DNA of 64,000 nt from assembly GCF_020497125.1 (NCBI RefSeq), contig NC_059084.1:9141501-9205500 (forward strand), given 5' to 3'. Both the position numbers and the translations under genes were made by a program. The notes beneath the pieces are model-generated. The model was not told where the DNA came from. It did not search any database and worked only from the letters and a program-made list of their open reading frames with translations. Of this stretch, positions 30,946-43,916 are shown one piece after another. This DNA comes from Mauremys mutica. Lineage: Eukaryota > Chordata > Testudines > Geoemydidae. Each line of letters starts with the position of its first letter. The stretch's first letter is position 1.

Positions 30946-33384
30946 GAATACAATAAGTGCCCGGCCTTATATATGAAAGGATAAAATTGTCAGAAAACTT
31001 CATAACCACCACCTAGCAACCCCAAGATTTTTTAAAAAACATGTATAAATGAAAGCATTAGTTTAAGGACAAAAATAGATGCACTTGGCTGTTATCCAAC
31101 TATTTAGATGTTCATAAAAAAGGCAAACATATGATAAAAATCCCACTGGACAGTGATGTCCCCTTTGGAGTGTTGAGAAGCAGATGGTGGGTTTTTTTGT
31201 TTGTTAGTTTTAAACAAAAAACAGGGCAAGGAGGCAGATGCTGTACAGTTTCCACAAAAGAACAGTGGTAACCAATAAGTTGAGACAAACTTTTGCTGAC
31301 TAGTGGAATATATTATTTTTGTGTAAAAATAATTACTTTAAAAATGTGTCTAGGAAATAGCCAGCAGTTTGATTAAATTATTTTTATAACCATCATCCTC
31401 TTCACATCAATCCAAAAGCACCTCCAAGTCAAAACATGAAACAAAAGCTCATGGGGGTGTAACCATCATGTGGAAACACAGGATAGAAAAACAAATTCTG
31501 TACTGAAATGTTTAAGTCAAAACAAATGTGGTTGTGAAACACATAATTTCAAAGCATTAAGAGATGCAATTTTAGATACCTAAAATGCATGTTAATTAGA
31601 ATTTATTCTTTGTCTATAGGGTTAACTGCTGCAGAAATACCAAGATAATTGCTGAACGTTATGTATTATCACCACAAATCTTGCTCATAGACCTTTTTAT
31701 GCACAATTCATGCTTAGAAGCTGTCTGACATACAGAGAGACCAGAATGACATTTCCTATGTATAATTTAAGAATAAAAAAAACCACACACTTTTTTGCTT
31801 TTATAGATCAGCTTGAAGAATTCACTATGGCAAAAGTTTATGGAGTCATACATGGCAAGATAGGGGTAATCACGTTATGCTTTGAGGTGTATCTGATCAC
31901 AGCAGGAATTCTGCACCTCTCATCGTATGGACAGCAACTCATAATTGGCCCGGTGAATTATTGTAAGGGAGGAATTTTCCTCTGGAGCATGAGGCATTGA
32001 CATGGTATTTGTCACACAATTCCATGAGCAGATATGCTTGGTATAAACTGGTGCAGTTCTATTCATGTCAATGGAACTCTGCCAACTGACACCAAGAATT
32101 TGGCCCTATAGTCCTAACATCAAAATTTGATAATGTCACAAACAAGTCATCCTTTTGGTTTCCGTCACAATTGAAATTTAGTTACTACCATTCCAAAACA
32201 TTCAGGGCAGGAAATGAAGAGTAGCAAATACCACTGAAAGTACAGTGGGGAATTTAATGAGACAAATATACTACTGACCAAATACAGTTAAAACCTCTCT
32301 CCTAGAAAAATGTGGCAGGGGTTTTGCATGTTCAGAAGCCATCAAGGCCTCATTTTGAGGCCTGATCTGAATGCTGGCACTTCTACCAGCACAGGGCCTA
32401 TATGATGATACCATCTGGGTCAACACCAGGAATTCAAGCAGGGGCCTTCAGAGATGAACACATGAGTGTCTCTACAACTTGAGCTAAAGAGCCAAGTCTG
32501 ACATTTGTAACAGATCTATCCTCCTCTGTGGATCAGGCACAGAGAGGGGGACACATATACGCACTAACCAATGGGGGTACACCTGCATGCGTCATACTGG
32601 GGCAATTTTGTCAAAGAAGGAAGACTTCCACCTACTGAATCCACAGAACCCTGATATTTCCTGAAGGCTTCTTAAAAAGTACATCAGATCTGACCCCCTC
32701 AAAGGAGTTTGTGCAATCTAGCAGGATCCAAATCTGAGGTGCTGTTGCTGCACGCTATTCCTACTACATATTTTTCATTCAAATTGTATAAACAAATATA
32801 TTTTGCTTTTGGGCACCACCACTTCTACCCAGGCACGGTGAAGCCTGGTCCCAATAGCTTTTAGAGTCCAGGACTGGAAACCACCTCAAGACATCAGAAA
32901 GGGAGGGTTTCTAGAAGATATCAGAAGGGGAGGATTTCTTCTGCTATAGTGTTTTCAGCACCCAAAGGCCTTCTGAAACTTCAGATACAGAGTTCCTTGA
33001 AGGAGACTTTAAGAAACAAAAGAGGAGCAGTCATTGAGGTCTTTTGCTTCTGGCTTTCTCCATTCCTAGAGTGGATCTTCCCAGAAGGGCCAACAGTTTT
33101 CAGGCTGCCCTGGGGGCAGATTTCAAACAATTTATGTTTGATTCTGAAAATGCCAGAGACAATCCCCACTTTTGAGCTCTATTTGGACCTGAACGCAGAA
33201 CACCCCTAAGAAGAAGGCTGGTTAATCGAACCATTGAGTCATCCTGTGGACTTCTGAATTAGTCATGGGACTTGTGTGGACCTGAGGCACTTAAACAGTC
33301 AGATTAAGACCACAGCCTGAACATGAGGTGCTACTGCTGAGCTGAGCCTTTCCAGGCTAACAAGTTAGAAAAAACATACAGAAG
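30946..33384. other. AT-rich stretch without a recognised gene
   Basis: 2.4 kb. A weak palindromic fragment (TATAAACTGGTGCAGTTC ... ATTTGGCCC) lies at 32040-32105. The open frames of 86-96 codons (31710-32000 and 32949-33209, plus) show no domain. Confidence 0.4.
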
Positions 33385-33483
33385 GGGGATTTGGGCCCTG
33401 GATAGGGACTCAAGAGAGCTAGATTTAATTCCCCCTTCAGCCACAGACTCCCTGTGTGACCCCGGGGCAAGTCGCAATCTCTG
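33385..33483 (+). mobile_element. MIR SINE, first half, split
   Basis: AGCCACAGACTCCCTGTGTG at 33439-33458, preceded by a box-B-like remnant, and ACCCCGGGGCAAGTCGCAAT at 33459-33478 mark a MIR in sense orientation, cut after 33483. Confidence 0.8.
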
Positions 33484-33741
33484 GGTACATCGACATAGTC
33501 TGCAGCAGCCGGCCTTCCAGCCCAGGTCGAGAGGCTCAAGCTATCATGTTAACAATAGCTGCGCAGACAGTGCTTTGAAATTGCAGCTCAGGCTGGAGCC
33601 TGGACTCTGAAGTCCACCAGCCTTGCTAGGCCACAGAGCTCGAGCCACAGCAGCAACACAGCTTTTTTAGCATGGTAGCATGAGCCCGAGTCTGTCAACC
33701 CAGCCTGGGAGGCTCGCTGCCATGGATTTTGTAGACATACC
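33484..33741. mobile_element. MITE with GGTAYRTC ends, inserted in MIR
   Basis: The ends GGTACATCGAC and GTAGACATACC are inverted. The 5-bp sequence CTCTG flanks both sides (33479-33483 and 33742-33746), a likely target duplication. The middle holds inverted GAGCC/GGCTC blocks. The family also occurs at 37089. The superfamily is unassigned. Confidence 0.75.
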
Positions 33742-33865
33742 CTCTGTGTTCCAGTTCCCCATCTGTAAAATGGGGAGGACAATAATTCCTGGTCTCACAG
33801 GGAGGTTGTGAAGATAAACTCATTAATATGCGAGGGGCTTAGAGACTGAAGTGATGGGTATATAG
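33742..33865 (+). mobile_element. MIR SINE, second half
   Basis: CCAGTTCCCCATCTGTAAAA at 33752-33771, then TGGGGAGGACAATAATTCC and CTCACAGGGAGGTTGTGAAG, complete the copy cut by the MITE. Confidence 0.85.
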
Positions 33866-34996
33866 GGAGAGTACATTAGAAAAGGTGCATTTATTAGCCT
33901 GGATCACAGAAAGAATGTACAGATGAGGAGCACAATTTTCATGACAGCCGCCCGGCTGCTGCACTCCAACACGAGACTGGTAATTTAAATCGAAAAACAT
34001 TCCCATTCTAAATTTTAAACTAGGTCTTTTACAGGGCTCGTTTTAGCTTTCCTCCAACAATGCTCTAGTTGGTTGGAATTCTTTTTTTCCTTTCTTTCTT
34101 TTAAATCCCAGTCAAACTTAGATAATAAGAAAGTTGAAAATAGAAAGATAAAGACTTTCTGCTACATTTTTCTTATTCAGGTTGGAAGATAATTTTGTTT
34201 ACTTGGTTCAGGTAATATTCCAGTTGTATTGCGAGCTGTTCCGGTGGAATGAAAAATTGATTTTCTCCTTTTAAAGTATAGTGTGCACAAACACCTATAA
34301 TCTTTATACATTTACAATAATATAAAAAAAGGTCATAGTACATAAACATGTCAAAACCATAAAAATTCTATGGGACAAATTTTCCACATTCTCTCTAAAA
34401 TATAGCTGTCGCTTTTGCATGTGCAGTGGCAAAACACACTCATTTGCATGTGCAAATGAGGCACTGGTCTATGCATAAAGTACATTTTGTATACCTGTAA
34501 GTGCCTGCTCACACAGAGAAATGCAGGGCAACCAATAGGCAAAAAAACTATTTTTGTATTCTCATTGAAAATTTAGCACCCTCTTCTAAGGGTGCCCCTT
34601 CCACTGCCCAGTGTGGTAACTCTAACCTGCCTGTTTCCACCACCACCCACTCATAAACACACCCAGGCTGTTTTCTCTTCACCACATGTACCTTTTACGC
34701 CACAGTTCTTTTTCAAACAGAACATGATACAGCCATATTCCAGCAAGAATTTTCCATACCATGTCTCTTCTTCACACTGTTCACTCCCTGAGCTCCTTTC
34801 TCATACTTCCTGTTCTTCCCACTTCTGTCCTCCCAATTACTGCGGGTTGTATCAATAGCCTAGTAATTACCACCCAGATGCTTGTAATCCCCCAACAGAA
34901 AGTGGTTAACTGCTTCCAGCTCAGCCTGCAGCCTTCTCAGTGGGGAAACAATCAGGGTGCTGCTGCTAGCACTGTGTCTCACATCCAATGTTTGTC
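33866..34996. other. AT-rich stretch without a recognised gene
   Basis: Nothing recognised. Confidence 0.4.
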
Positions 34997-34997
34997 A

Positions 34998-35168
34998 AGA
35001 TTTTCAAAAGCGACTAATGAAGTTGGGTGCCCAACGTGAGATTCCTTAAAGGAAACTGATTTTCAGAAAGTGCTGAGATCTCACCCTCTGAAAATCCAGC
35101 CCCTGTAAACTGTCTCAGGTTAGGCACCCAAAACCGAGACACAAAATCACAGTCGTTTCTGAAAATGG
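34998..35168. mobile_element. Two tandem fold-back repeats, GATTTTCA group
   Basis: AAGATTTTCAAAAGCGACTA, CTGATTTTCAGAAAGTGCTG and CTCTGAAAATCCAGCCCC show the arms of one or two short palindromic elements, followed by TCAGGTTAGGCACCCAAAAC. Confidence 0.6.
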
Positions 35169-35174
35169 TGGTTA

Positions 35175-35598
35175 CGGACTATATTGTTTCTTAAGCGTTT
35201 TATCCAAAAGCAACCAAATATTGTTTATCAGCTTAACCACGCAGAAACAATATAACAGATTTTTTCCCCTGACCTGCCAGATTAATTGCTTTGGAAAAAA
35301 TATGGTGAGGGTAGCACTAGATTTTGCATATTACATATTTGAGCTTTTTATTAATATTTAGTGTGCTTCTGGTTGTCAAGTCGGCTGCTTTTGACGAATC
35401 ACCTGAAGTAACAATCTACTTCATGATTTGGCACTGAATCTTTACATAATGCTGCTTAAATTATTTATCTTTTAGGTTTGCTCTAGATGTATTTTACAAG
35501 TAAACTGAGACTTGGAAGCAGTGCAGATGGAAAAACTGGTTCAGATAAAACAAGAACCTCGTTTGGAACCTAGCATTTTTAAAGTTCTGAATCATCTG
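35175..35598. other. Unannotated AT-rich sequence
   Basis: Nothing recognised. Confidence 0.35.
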
Positions 35599-35785
35599 CT
35601 AAGGCTTTGTCTACATACAAAAATGGTACTGGTTTAATTACACTGGTGTAATTAAAGCAGGACAACCGCATGGGGTGGAAGACACTATACCGATATAGCT
35701 TATTTCTGTAAGAGAAGAGGAAATGAGCTATACTGGTATATAAGAGTATACATGCACCCACACTAACGTTGTAGCAATAAAACTA
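35599..35785. mobile_element. MITE of the GTCTACA group, right end lost
   Basis: CTAAGGCTTTGTCTACATAC at 35599-35618 is one inverted end. The interior TTACACTGGTGTAATTAAAG (35639-35658) and CTATACCGATATAGC are typical palindromic blocks. No matching right end is found. Confidence 0.55.
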
Positions 35786-35977
35786 TTTCAGTAAAAAAAA
35801 ACCACTCATACACCTAACTGAAGTACAGTAGTTAGAGCAGATATAGATCAGCTTTTAGAGTTTGTTCACTGTCTGCAGTGGGAAATGAAAATGCTTTTTT
35901 TATGGCATTCCACAACAGCTCCAAGAAATGCACATTCCTTAAAGAAATCCAAACACTAAGAAATCCAAACACTCGAG

Positions 35978-36106
35978 CATAGGTGCTGGAACTAGGGGTG
36001 CTGCTGCACCCCCTGGCTTGAAGTGGTTTCCATTATATACAGGGTTTACAGTTTGGTTCAATGGGTCTCAGAACCCCCACTATAGAAATTGTTCCAACAC
36101 CCTTGC
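35978..36106. mobile_element. Small MITE, 129 bp, AGGTGCTGGAAC ends
   Basis: AGGTGCTGGAAC at 35981-35992 and GTTCCAACACCC at 36091-36102 are inverted with two mismatches. The middle (GTGGTTTCCATTATATACAG) is highly typical of a common turtle repeat. Just upstream (35941-35974) a 16-bp unit AAGAAATCCAAACACT is duplicated. Confidence 0.75.
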
Positions 36107-36109
36107 CTA

Positions 36110-36453
36110 GGAGCGACTGAATTCTCCAATACAGTGACTTTGCCTCTGGTACCATGGCAAGGCAAATGTACGTAAGCTATCATATTACATATGCAGATTC
36201 TGTGGCTTTGGATGGTTCAGATCAACTTTCAAGCTTTCCAATCCTTACCTAAACTGGTAATTTTTTAAGGTTCGCTCATTCCTAGGACTGAAATCCTGCA
36301 TCAATAAAGTCCATGGCAATTTTGCCACTGATCACAATCACATAGGAAAAGATTTTGGATGGTCCTCATGCAGGTGAATAGCAATGGGGGAAGAAGTAAG
36401 GAGCCTACCTTCACTTTCTGCGGGGCATGTGAGATCCAGACAGAACTGCAATC
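36110..36453. other. Unannotated sequence
   Basis: Nothing recognised. Confidence 0.35.
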
Positions 36454-36500
36454 CGTGTGTGTGTGTGTGAGTGTGAGTGTGTGTGAGTGTGAGTGTGAGA

Positions 36501-36542
<42 letters not shown>
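36454..36542 (+). repeat. Compound microsatellite (GT)n with GA, then (GA)n
   Basis: GT repeats interrupted by GA units (36454-36508) pass into a pure GA run (about 36505-36541). The open frames of 67-104 codons that cross it are artefacts. Confidence 0.97.
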
Positions 36543-36543
<1 letters not shown>

Positions 36544-36847
36544 GGGAGGTGGGGTGGCATAGATCTATTACCAAGATGCTCCCAAAGGAAAGGGACAGGA
36601 GTAGACAGAGCCACGTTCTTGTCTCCTCACATGCCAGCTCGCTGAAGTACATTGCACCTCTTTAAAGGGTGTAAGAGTATGTATGTTTGGCCACACACCA
36701 GGAAACTCCCGGAGTGTCCAGTGGCAGAACGCTGCCAGTCTTTCCTTTGAGTGATGCAGCTCTGCCTTATCCCCAGCACAGATATGTTCCTAAATGATAC
36801 AACCTACCCAATGGGAACAGGAGCAGGCCTAAGTAGTAGACAGAGAA
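36543..36847. other. Unannotated sequence
   Basis: Nothing recognised. Confidence 0.35.
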
Positions 36848-37041
36848 CCTGATACTTTGTCTAGAGAGGAAAATTAGCTGGCATAATTATACCACTAAAG
36901 TTATACGGGCCTAATTCCCCACGATTCACTTGTATTCCAGAAAAGGAACGCCTTTTTCCAGTGTCACTTCTGTCACTTTCAAAGGTTCAATTATCCTAGG
37001 ATAGTTATGCCCGTAAATTTGCCCCATGTAGACAAGCCCGT
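36848..37041. mobile_element. MITE of the TTGTCTA group
   Basis: ATACTTTGTCTAGAG near 36852 and ATGTAGACAAGCCC near 37027-37040 are the inverted ends. The interior GCTGGCATAATTATACCACT and AAAAGGAACGCCTTTTTCCA (36941-36960) is palindromic. Confidence 0.65.
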
Positions 37042-37088
37042 ACTCTACATAGGCTTGTTTATTTCAGGACCAAACATTACGACTCTAG

Positions 37089-37367
37089 GGGTATGTCTTC
37101 CCAGCCCACGTCAGCGAGCCTCCCAGCTCGGGTCAACAGACTTGGGTTAGCGGGGCTCGCCCTGGCGCTCTAAAGGGAGCTGGGTAGGCAGCACCTGGAA
37201 GTCGTGGAGCTCAAGTGCTGAAGCCTCGGGAGGTGGGTGGGCTTCAGAGCCGGAGTTGCTACTTTAGAGTGCTGTCTGCGCAGCTATTTTTAGAGTGCTC
37301 CCGTGAATCCCACATGCCCCCGTCTGTTGACTCGGGCTGCGAGGCTCGCTACTGCAGACACATACCC
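37089..37367. mobile_element. MITE with GGGTATGTCT ends
   Basis: GGGGTATGTCT at the left and AGACACATACCC at the right. The interior has inverted blocks (GAGCCTCCCAGCTCGGGTCA near 37118 and GACTCGGGCTGCGAGGCTCG near 37330). Same family as 33484. Confidence 0.7.
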
Positions 37368-37369
37368 GA

Positions 37370-38399
37370 AAAAGTATCATTCTTTCATGTCCTTGTTTAG
37401 CAGGTACTGCGGGTTTGATGTGAATATTGCTTGACATATTATTCAATCAATCAGTCTAAAATGCAATTGTTTTCCTTGAACTCCACTATTAGTGCCATGT
37501 ATTTTCTTTGTTAAATTCTTTGAGTCACAAATATTAACTACCCAATCAACTAATATTGCAGCTACTTTGCATTTCACTGCCAGATGATATACGCTGGCAC
37601 CAACCACAAGACAAACACCTATCCTGTTTCCCAGAAAACTGGTCGCTTTTCCTGCTGACTAATATTCGTTGCCTTTCTTTTCTATTCTAATCCCACAAGT
37701 GAATTCATTTGATTCATTCACCAAAAGGTAAGTATTATACAGTTTGGGGGTCTGTTATTTTTCAAATAGCATCAAGTTATATAAAGTACATACCCAAATG
37801 TAGGCACTACATAGACAATTTTAAAGAATTTCCTTATAAATTATCCATGGAGATATGGAATGAAACCGGTGACATAAATTGCCTGTGGCAGCAGCTTCTT
37901 TTTGTGCCTATTTGTTTCAGCAAATAGAGGCTGCAATATAAAATCAGATGCTTAAAATTTGTGCATTGCAAGCAATTTTATATCCAGGCTCCTTCAGTAT
38001 TTTGGATGCTGGAGAGAGCTGATTGAAGGGAGAAAAAATTGATCGTTCTGTTAAAGATCTGTAAATTCTAAACACAAAGTGAATACCCTGCAACCTTAAG
38101 CAAAAAGGAAACTAAGAGTGTATATGTCTGAAAGAAGTCAAAGGAAATTAATGCAATCTGACCAAGATAGAACATGCTTGAGGTCTTTTTCCCCCTTAAC
38201 CAAGGTATTCATAAAATTCATGTGCTACCAGTCATAGTGCATGGATGCCACATTGATTTTGTTAATCTGAAATATTTTACTTTCACCGAAACCACACAAC
38301 TATATTAAGATAATGTTAAAGGTCTGACTTTCCATAAAAGCAATGATTGCTAAACGGCTTCCTGAACTCACCTCATCATCAGGTCAGCAAATGAAATAG
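37370..38399. other. AT-rich stretch without a recognised gene
   Basis: Nothing recognised. Confidence 0.4.
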
Positions 38400-38592
38400 T
38401 AATGCTGACACTTTGCACTTATGCCTTTCATCAGAGGAGCTCAAAGAGTTTTATAATTTTGGGCAGCTCTTGCTATCCCCATTTTGCAGGTGGGAAAAAA
38501 TGAGGCACAAAGTGAGAAGATCTTATTCTCAGTAGCAGAGCTGGGAAGAGTGTCCTGGCTCCCAGTACCCTGCTATAAGCAGTGGGCCACAT
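38400..38592 (-). mobile_element. MIR-type SINE, minus strand
   Basis: ATCCCCATTTTGCAGGTGGG (38475-38494), then AAAAAATGAGGCACAAAGTG and CAGAGCTGGGAAGAGTGTCC (38537-38556), is the complement of a long MIR-like SINE. Confidence 0.75.
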
Positions 38593-38853
38593 TGTTTCTC
38601 TGACAAACCCTCCCTTCTCCCCACCATGTATGTAAATGAGGAGGGTGGGACAACCCTTTACCTGATAGCTAGCTAAGGAACAGCCTTTCTCCCACACAAG
38701 TTTGTATCTCAAGTTTCCCCGACCTTGCATTTCAATAAGTCAGGTACAGCACATTCCCTCACTTGAAAGGGGAGAGAGCTCCGCAGCAAACCTTTGCTCT
38801 CCCTTGCTGCTGCACCTCCTCCTCACTGCACGGAAGAAAAGAATATAGGGGAG

Positions 38854-38948
38854 CTGTAGTGTATAGTAATAGGGTAGCATGCCTTTAAATAGTTTGAACA
38901 CACCACAAATGATTTAAAGGGATATCACACAATTCCTATACACTACAG
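38854..38948. mobile_element. Small palindromic element, 95 bp
   Basis: The exact 13-bp inverted ends CTGTAGTGTATAG (38854-38866) and CTATACACTACAG (38936-38948) enclose inner inverted TTTAAA blocks (CCTTTAAATA, GATTTAAAGG). No target duplication is seen. Confidence 0.65.
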
Positions 38949-38969
38949 GAGAGGATGCAGGCTGGATGT

Positions 38970-39158
38970 ATTCTGGGGAGAGTTCCAAGAGAGGGCAGTA
39001 GGAGGAAAAGACAAATGAGGGTGAGAAAGAGATGAGAGAGGGAAAGGAGGCGGGGAATGAATATAGGACAGAGAGGGAGAGGTCTTAAAGAAGAAAAGAA
39101 AGAAGTTGCATGAGGAAGAAAGAGTAGAAGGAGAGAAAGGGAGAACAGAGAAATAATC
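38970..39158 (+). repeat. Polypurine (GA-rich) tract
   Basis: About 190 bp in which the plus strand is almost all A and G, with few pyrimidine breaks. It can form unusual structures such as H-DNA, but that is inference. Confidence 0.8.
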
Positions 39159-39159
39159 A

Positions 39160-40984
39160 TGTTTATTAAAAAAACCCTTTGTTTAATATGTTTCAACTGG
39201 CCTATCTATTCTATGATTTACAGTGAGGGAGTGATAAAAGACAAAATATCCTGGCCTTTGGCTGGGGTGGTAGTGACTCCCTGTCCCTTGACCCACCTCC
39301 CATTGAATACCACCTATCACTCTCATTTTCAGCCCTACTCACCTGCCTTTCCAGCAGCTACTTTCCAGGACTTTGAGGAGACTTAATTCCCTGTTGTTTG
39401 TAAAGTGGTCTGGATGAGAGGCAAATGTCGGAGAAACACAAACAATGTAGGCTGCTTGCATACATCCTTCAAGCAGACTGAGGTAATGAGTGGGAGATGG
39501 AAAAGACCACTGGGTCCTCCAAGAATAACTGCATTTGTGATTCTCTGGAACCCTAAAGCCAGCCCTTACACTGTGGGCCTGACCTGCAATAGGAGCAGTG
39601 TGATGTGATGCATTAGCAGCAACTTCAGTGCAAATGCTCATTTTTTAATCTGGCATCCAGGGGAACGCACATTGTGACAACACAAAGAGAGGGTGACGGA
39701 GAGCCTCAACATTTTATTAATTTTTTTGCAAATATTATTTGTTCTCCAAGTCTCAAGTGCTACATTTTCTTCCTCTGGAGAAGCTATTCTAGCTTTTGGG
39801 AAGCCTAGCTTTGTATAGCATGCCCTTCCACATCCCTAATTGGATCTTTCAATGGAAAGAAATGTTACAGCCATTTTACAATTTCAGCAAGGTGAGAAGT
39901 AACATTTTATGATTTAGCATCTTCCTTAGCAGTGTAGCGTAACCACAAGTAAGTGCCATCCATCTCTGGCATATAGACTATAATAGTCGCACCTGCTTGG
40001 ATATGAATTCATGACCTTCTCTATACATTAGATATTAGGAGTTCTTGAGTGTTACTGTACTTTGTCAAAATAAAACCATCTCCCCATAGAAAAGGGACAT
40101 TGTAAATTAATATGAAAATAAAAGAGCTCAGCAGCTTTCCAAAGCCAGGACATTGTGACCACAATACACAGTTTCTTGCAACAATAACACTACAAAATAA
40201 TAGCCCTTTTATATTCAAGGAATTAATAGCATTCAACATGTAGTAACCTCTGTCAATGTGGCTTGTCAGGTATTCTTCCAAAGGCTTACCAGGCAATCTG
40301 TGATAGGTTTCAGAGTGACTTTATTTAACACCACAATCACTCAAGCATGGTCTGTCATGAGTTGCTTCTTACTTTTTACTGCGGATGGTTCAACCTCATG
40401 GAGTTTGATGTTTTGCAAACTTCTGAAATGCTATATCTAAACAATCTTGATGACAACAATCTTTTTTTTCTTTCTCCAAAGATGAATCACTTAACTCCCC
40501 ATTTCCATTAAAAAGAAGACGAAGAACAACAACAAAACCCACTGCATTAGAAAAGAAACCTGTGCAATTTACCTATCTAGCTTAAGTAATTATATGGTCC
40601 CCATTACCACACTTTCTGAGCACCTCACAATCTTTCATGTATTTATTAGGAATACTGGTGTTATGTTCAAAGCAGACACACAGAGAAGTTGGATAAAAAC
40701 ATAATATAATCTTTCTGGAAGGTTGCAATGTAACCATACTTCTTAGAATCCAGAACCCTAACATACAAGAACCAAAAACAGAGAGAGGCAAAGCAGGCTG
40801 CTCCCTAAGGCAAAAAGGCACTCTCAACCCACCTCGCTCTTGACTGGCTCTTTGCAGACTGACTGCTGAAGACCCAGAGTTCCAGAACCTGTAAGGAATC
40901 CCCTTAACTTAAAGTGATGCACAGTTTTCAATATACAGGAACTGTTTCAAAGCTAGGATATCACAGATTAGTTCTGTCTCCCTT
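39160..40984. other. AT-rich stretch without a recognised gene
   Basis: Nothing recognised. Confidence 0.4.
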
Positions 40985-41064
40985 TCTCTGTATATAAGGT
41001 CAGATTTTTAAATACTCAGCACCCAAAACTGAGGCCAGAGTTTCAAAAGTGCTCAGCACCCAGC
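40985..41064. mobile_element. Fold-back repeat, left part, target of a hAT
   Basis: GTCAGATTTTTAAATACTCA at 41000-41019 and GTGCTCAGCACCCAG (41049-41063) belong to the GATTTTCA group. The copy continues at 41369-41425 (CCAAATTTTCAAGATCACAG at 41391-41410). Confidence 0.65.
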
Positions 41065-41368
41065 CAGGGGCGGCTCTAGGATTTCCGCCGCCCCAAGCAG
41101 GGCGGCATGCCGCGGGGGGCGCTCTAGCGGTCGTCGGTCCCGCGGCTCTGGTGGACCTCCCGCAGACGTGCCTGTGGAGAGTCCGCTGGCCCCGCGGCTC
41201 CGGTGGACCTCCCGCAGGCACGTCTGCAGGAGGTTCACCGGAACCGCGGGACCAGCGGACTCTCCACAGGCACGTCTGCGGGAGGTCCATCAGAGCCGCG
41301 GGACTGACGACCGCTAGGACGCCACCCCAAGTGCGTTCTTGGCGCGCCGGGGTCTGGAGCCGGCCCTG
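41065..41368. mobile_element. hAT-type palindromic MITE, 304 bp
   Basis: The ends CAGGGGCGGCTC and GAGCCGGCCCTG are inverted with one mismatch and are flanked by a perfect 8-bp duplication CACCCAGC (41057-41064 and 41369-41376). Positions 41124-41317 form a near-perfect palindrome of 194 bp centred near 41220. Within it, a block around GGTGGACCTCCCGCAG occurs four times, twice in each orientation. No coding potential. Confidence 0.93.
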
Positions 41369-41429
41369 CACCCAGCAGCAACCATTGGCACCAAATTTTC
41401 AAGATCACAGCACCCACAATGGATAGCTT

Positions 41430-42060
41430 TCTAGGAACCTAATCCAAAGACCATTTAATCAATGGAAAAACTCAATTGACTTCAATGGGCTTTGGATTCA
41501 GTCCTGGGTCTTCTTCCTTAAAGAATGCTGTAGTTACTGTAACAGTGAAATTCACAGCTATTCTAGTTAGTAAATTTGTGAGTTTATCCTGCTTTAACCT
41601 GAACTTGCCCTTTGAAATCCACATCGAGTGCTAGATTTCAGAACAAACCTCTCTCAGAACTGGTGGACTAGCAGCATTGATTTATGGGGGTTTGTATGGT
41701 GATATACAGTGGTGATATTTATGGGCATGGATGGCCGACAGAGATACAAGCACATAGCTGAAGGTGAGCAGCACTGATTAATGGCATGGATTATTAAAGC
41801 AGGTCAGGCAGCAATATTCATAATCAGTAACAACATAAACTATCTTCTGGAAAAGCATGAGGCTAGGAATCAGTGTAAAGATGGGTTTCTTTATTTCTAT
41901 CTACATAAGAAGTAAAATTGTCCTAGCTTCTCATGCATCAGTTTGCCAACAAGCGATAGCTGGATAGTCTGGTCTGAGGTCAAACACAGCTATGGTAAGC
42001 TGCTTCTCCTCTCTTGCTACAGTAATAAAAAAGGGTCTGGAGTAAGAGCTGAATTTTCCA
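41430..42060. other. Unannotated, with one small fold-back fragment
   Basis: 41440-41512 resembles the CAATGGGCTTTGGA family (GACTTCAATGGGCTTTGGAT at 41478-41497). No gene is seen. Confidence 0.4.
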
Positions 42061-42145
42061 GATTTTCAAAAGAGCTCAGTTCCCATTTACACTCAGCTCT
42101 TTTGAAAATTTGGCTACCTAGTTTGTTGCCTAAATGGGAGCTGAC
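42053..42145. mobile_element. Fold-back repeat with exact 15-bp arms
   Basis: ATTTTCAAAAGAGCT at 42062-42076 and AGCTCTTTTGAAAAT at 42095-42109 are exact inverted copies. Confidence 0.75.
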
Positions 42146-43437
<1,292 letters not shown>

Positions 43438-43464
43438 CTATGGCCTCAGTTGCACTCCACCATG

Positions 43465-43916
43465 ATATAAATGGCTATAATTATATGTGTACTAACAAGC
43501 ATGAAGGGACAAAAATCAGAAAAAGCTAAGGCACAAACTGAGTTACAGCTAGCAAGGGACATAAATGGCCAAAAGAAGCGGATTTATAAATACATTAAAA
43601 GCAAGAGAAAGATGAAGGGAAGTGTAGGTCCACTACTTAGTGGGACAGGAGAGTTAATAACATGACACGAAGAAGGCTGAGGCGTTTAATGTCTATTTTG
43701 CTTCAATCTTCACTAGGAAAGTTAATTGTGGTCAGATGCTTAACACAATATGAACAAGGGGGGAGTAACACAAGCCAGAATAGGAAAAGAACAGGTTAAA
43801 GGTTATTTAGATAAGTTAGATGTATTCAGTTAGGCAAATCCTGATGAAATTCACTCTAGGATTCTTAAAGAATGACCTGAAGCAATCTTAGAGCTGTCAG
43901 TGATTGTCTTCAACAA
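43465..43916 (+). pseudogene. CR1 LINE ORF2 remnant, upstream part
   Basis: A plus-strand frame from 43471 translates to the CR1 ORF2 region between endonuclease and reverse transcriptase: [20 protein letters not shown], then [18 protein letters not shown]. It is followed by an FNVYFASIF-like block near 43686-43712 in a shifted frame. A stop comes after GELIT and several shifts follow. The copy runs to the inserted segment at 43917. Confidence 0.85.
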
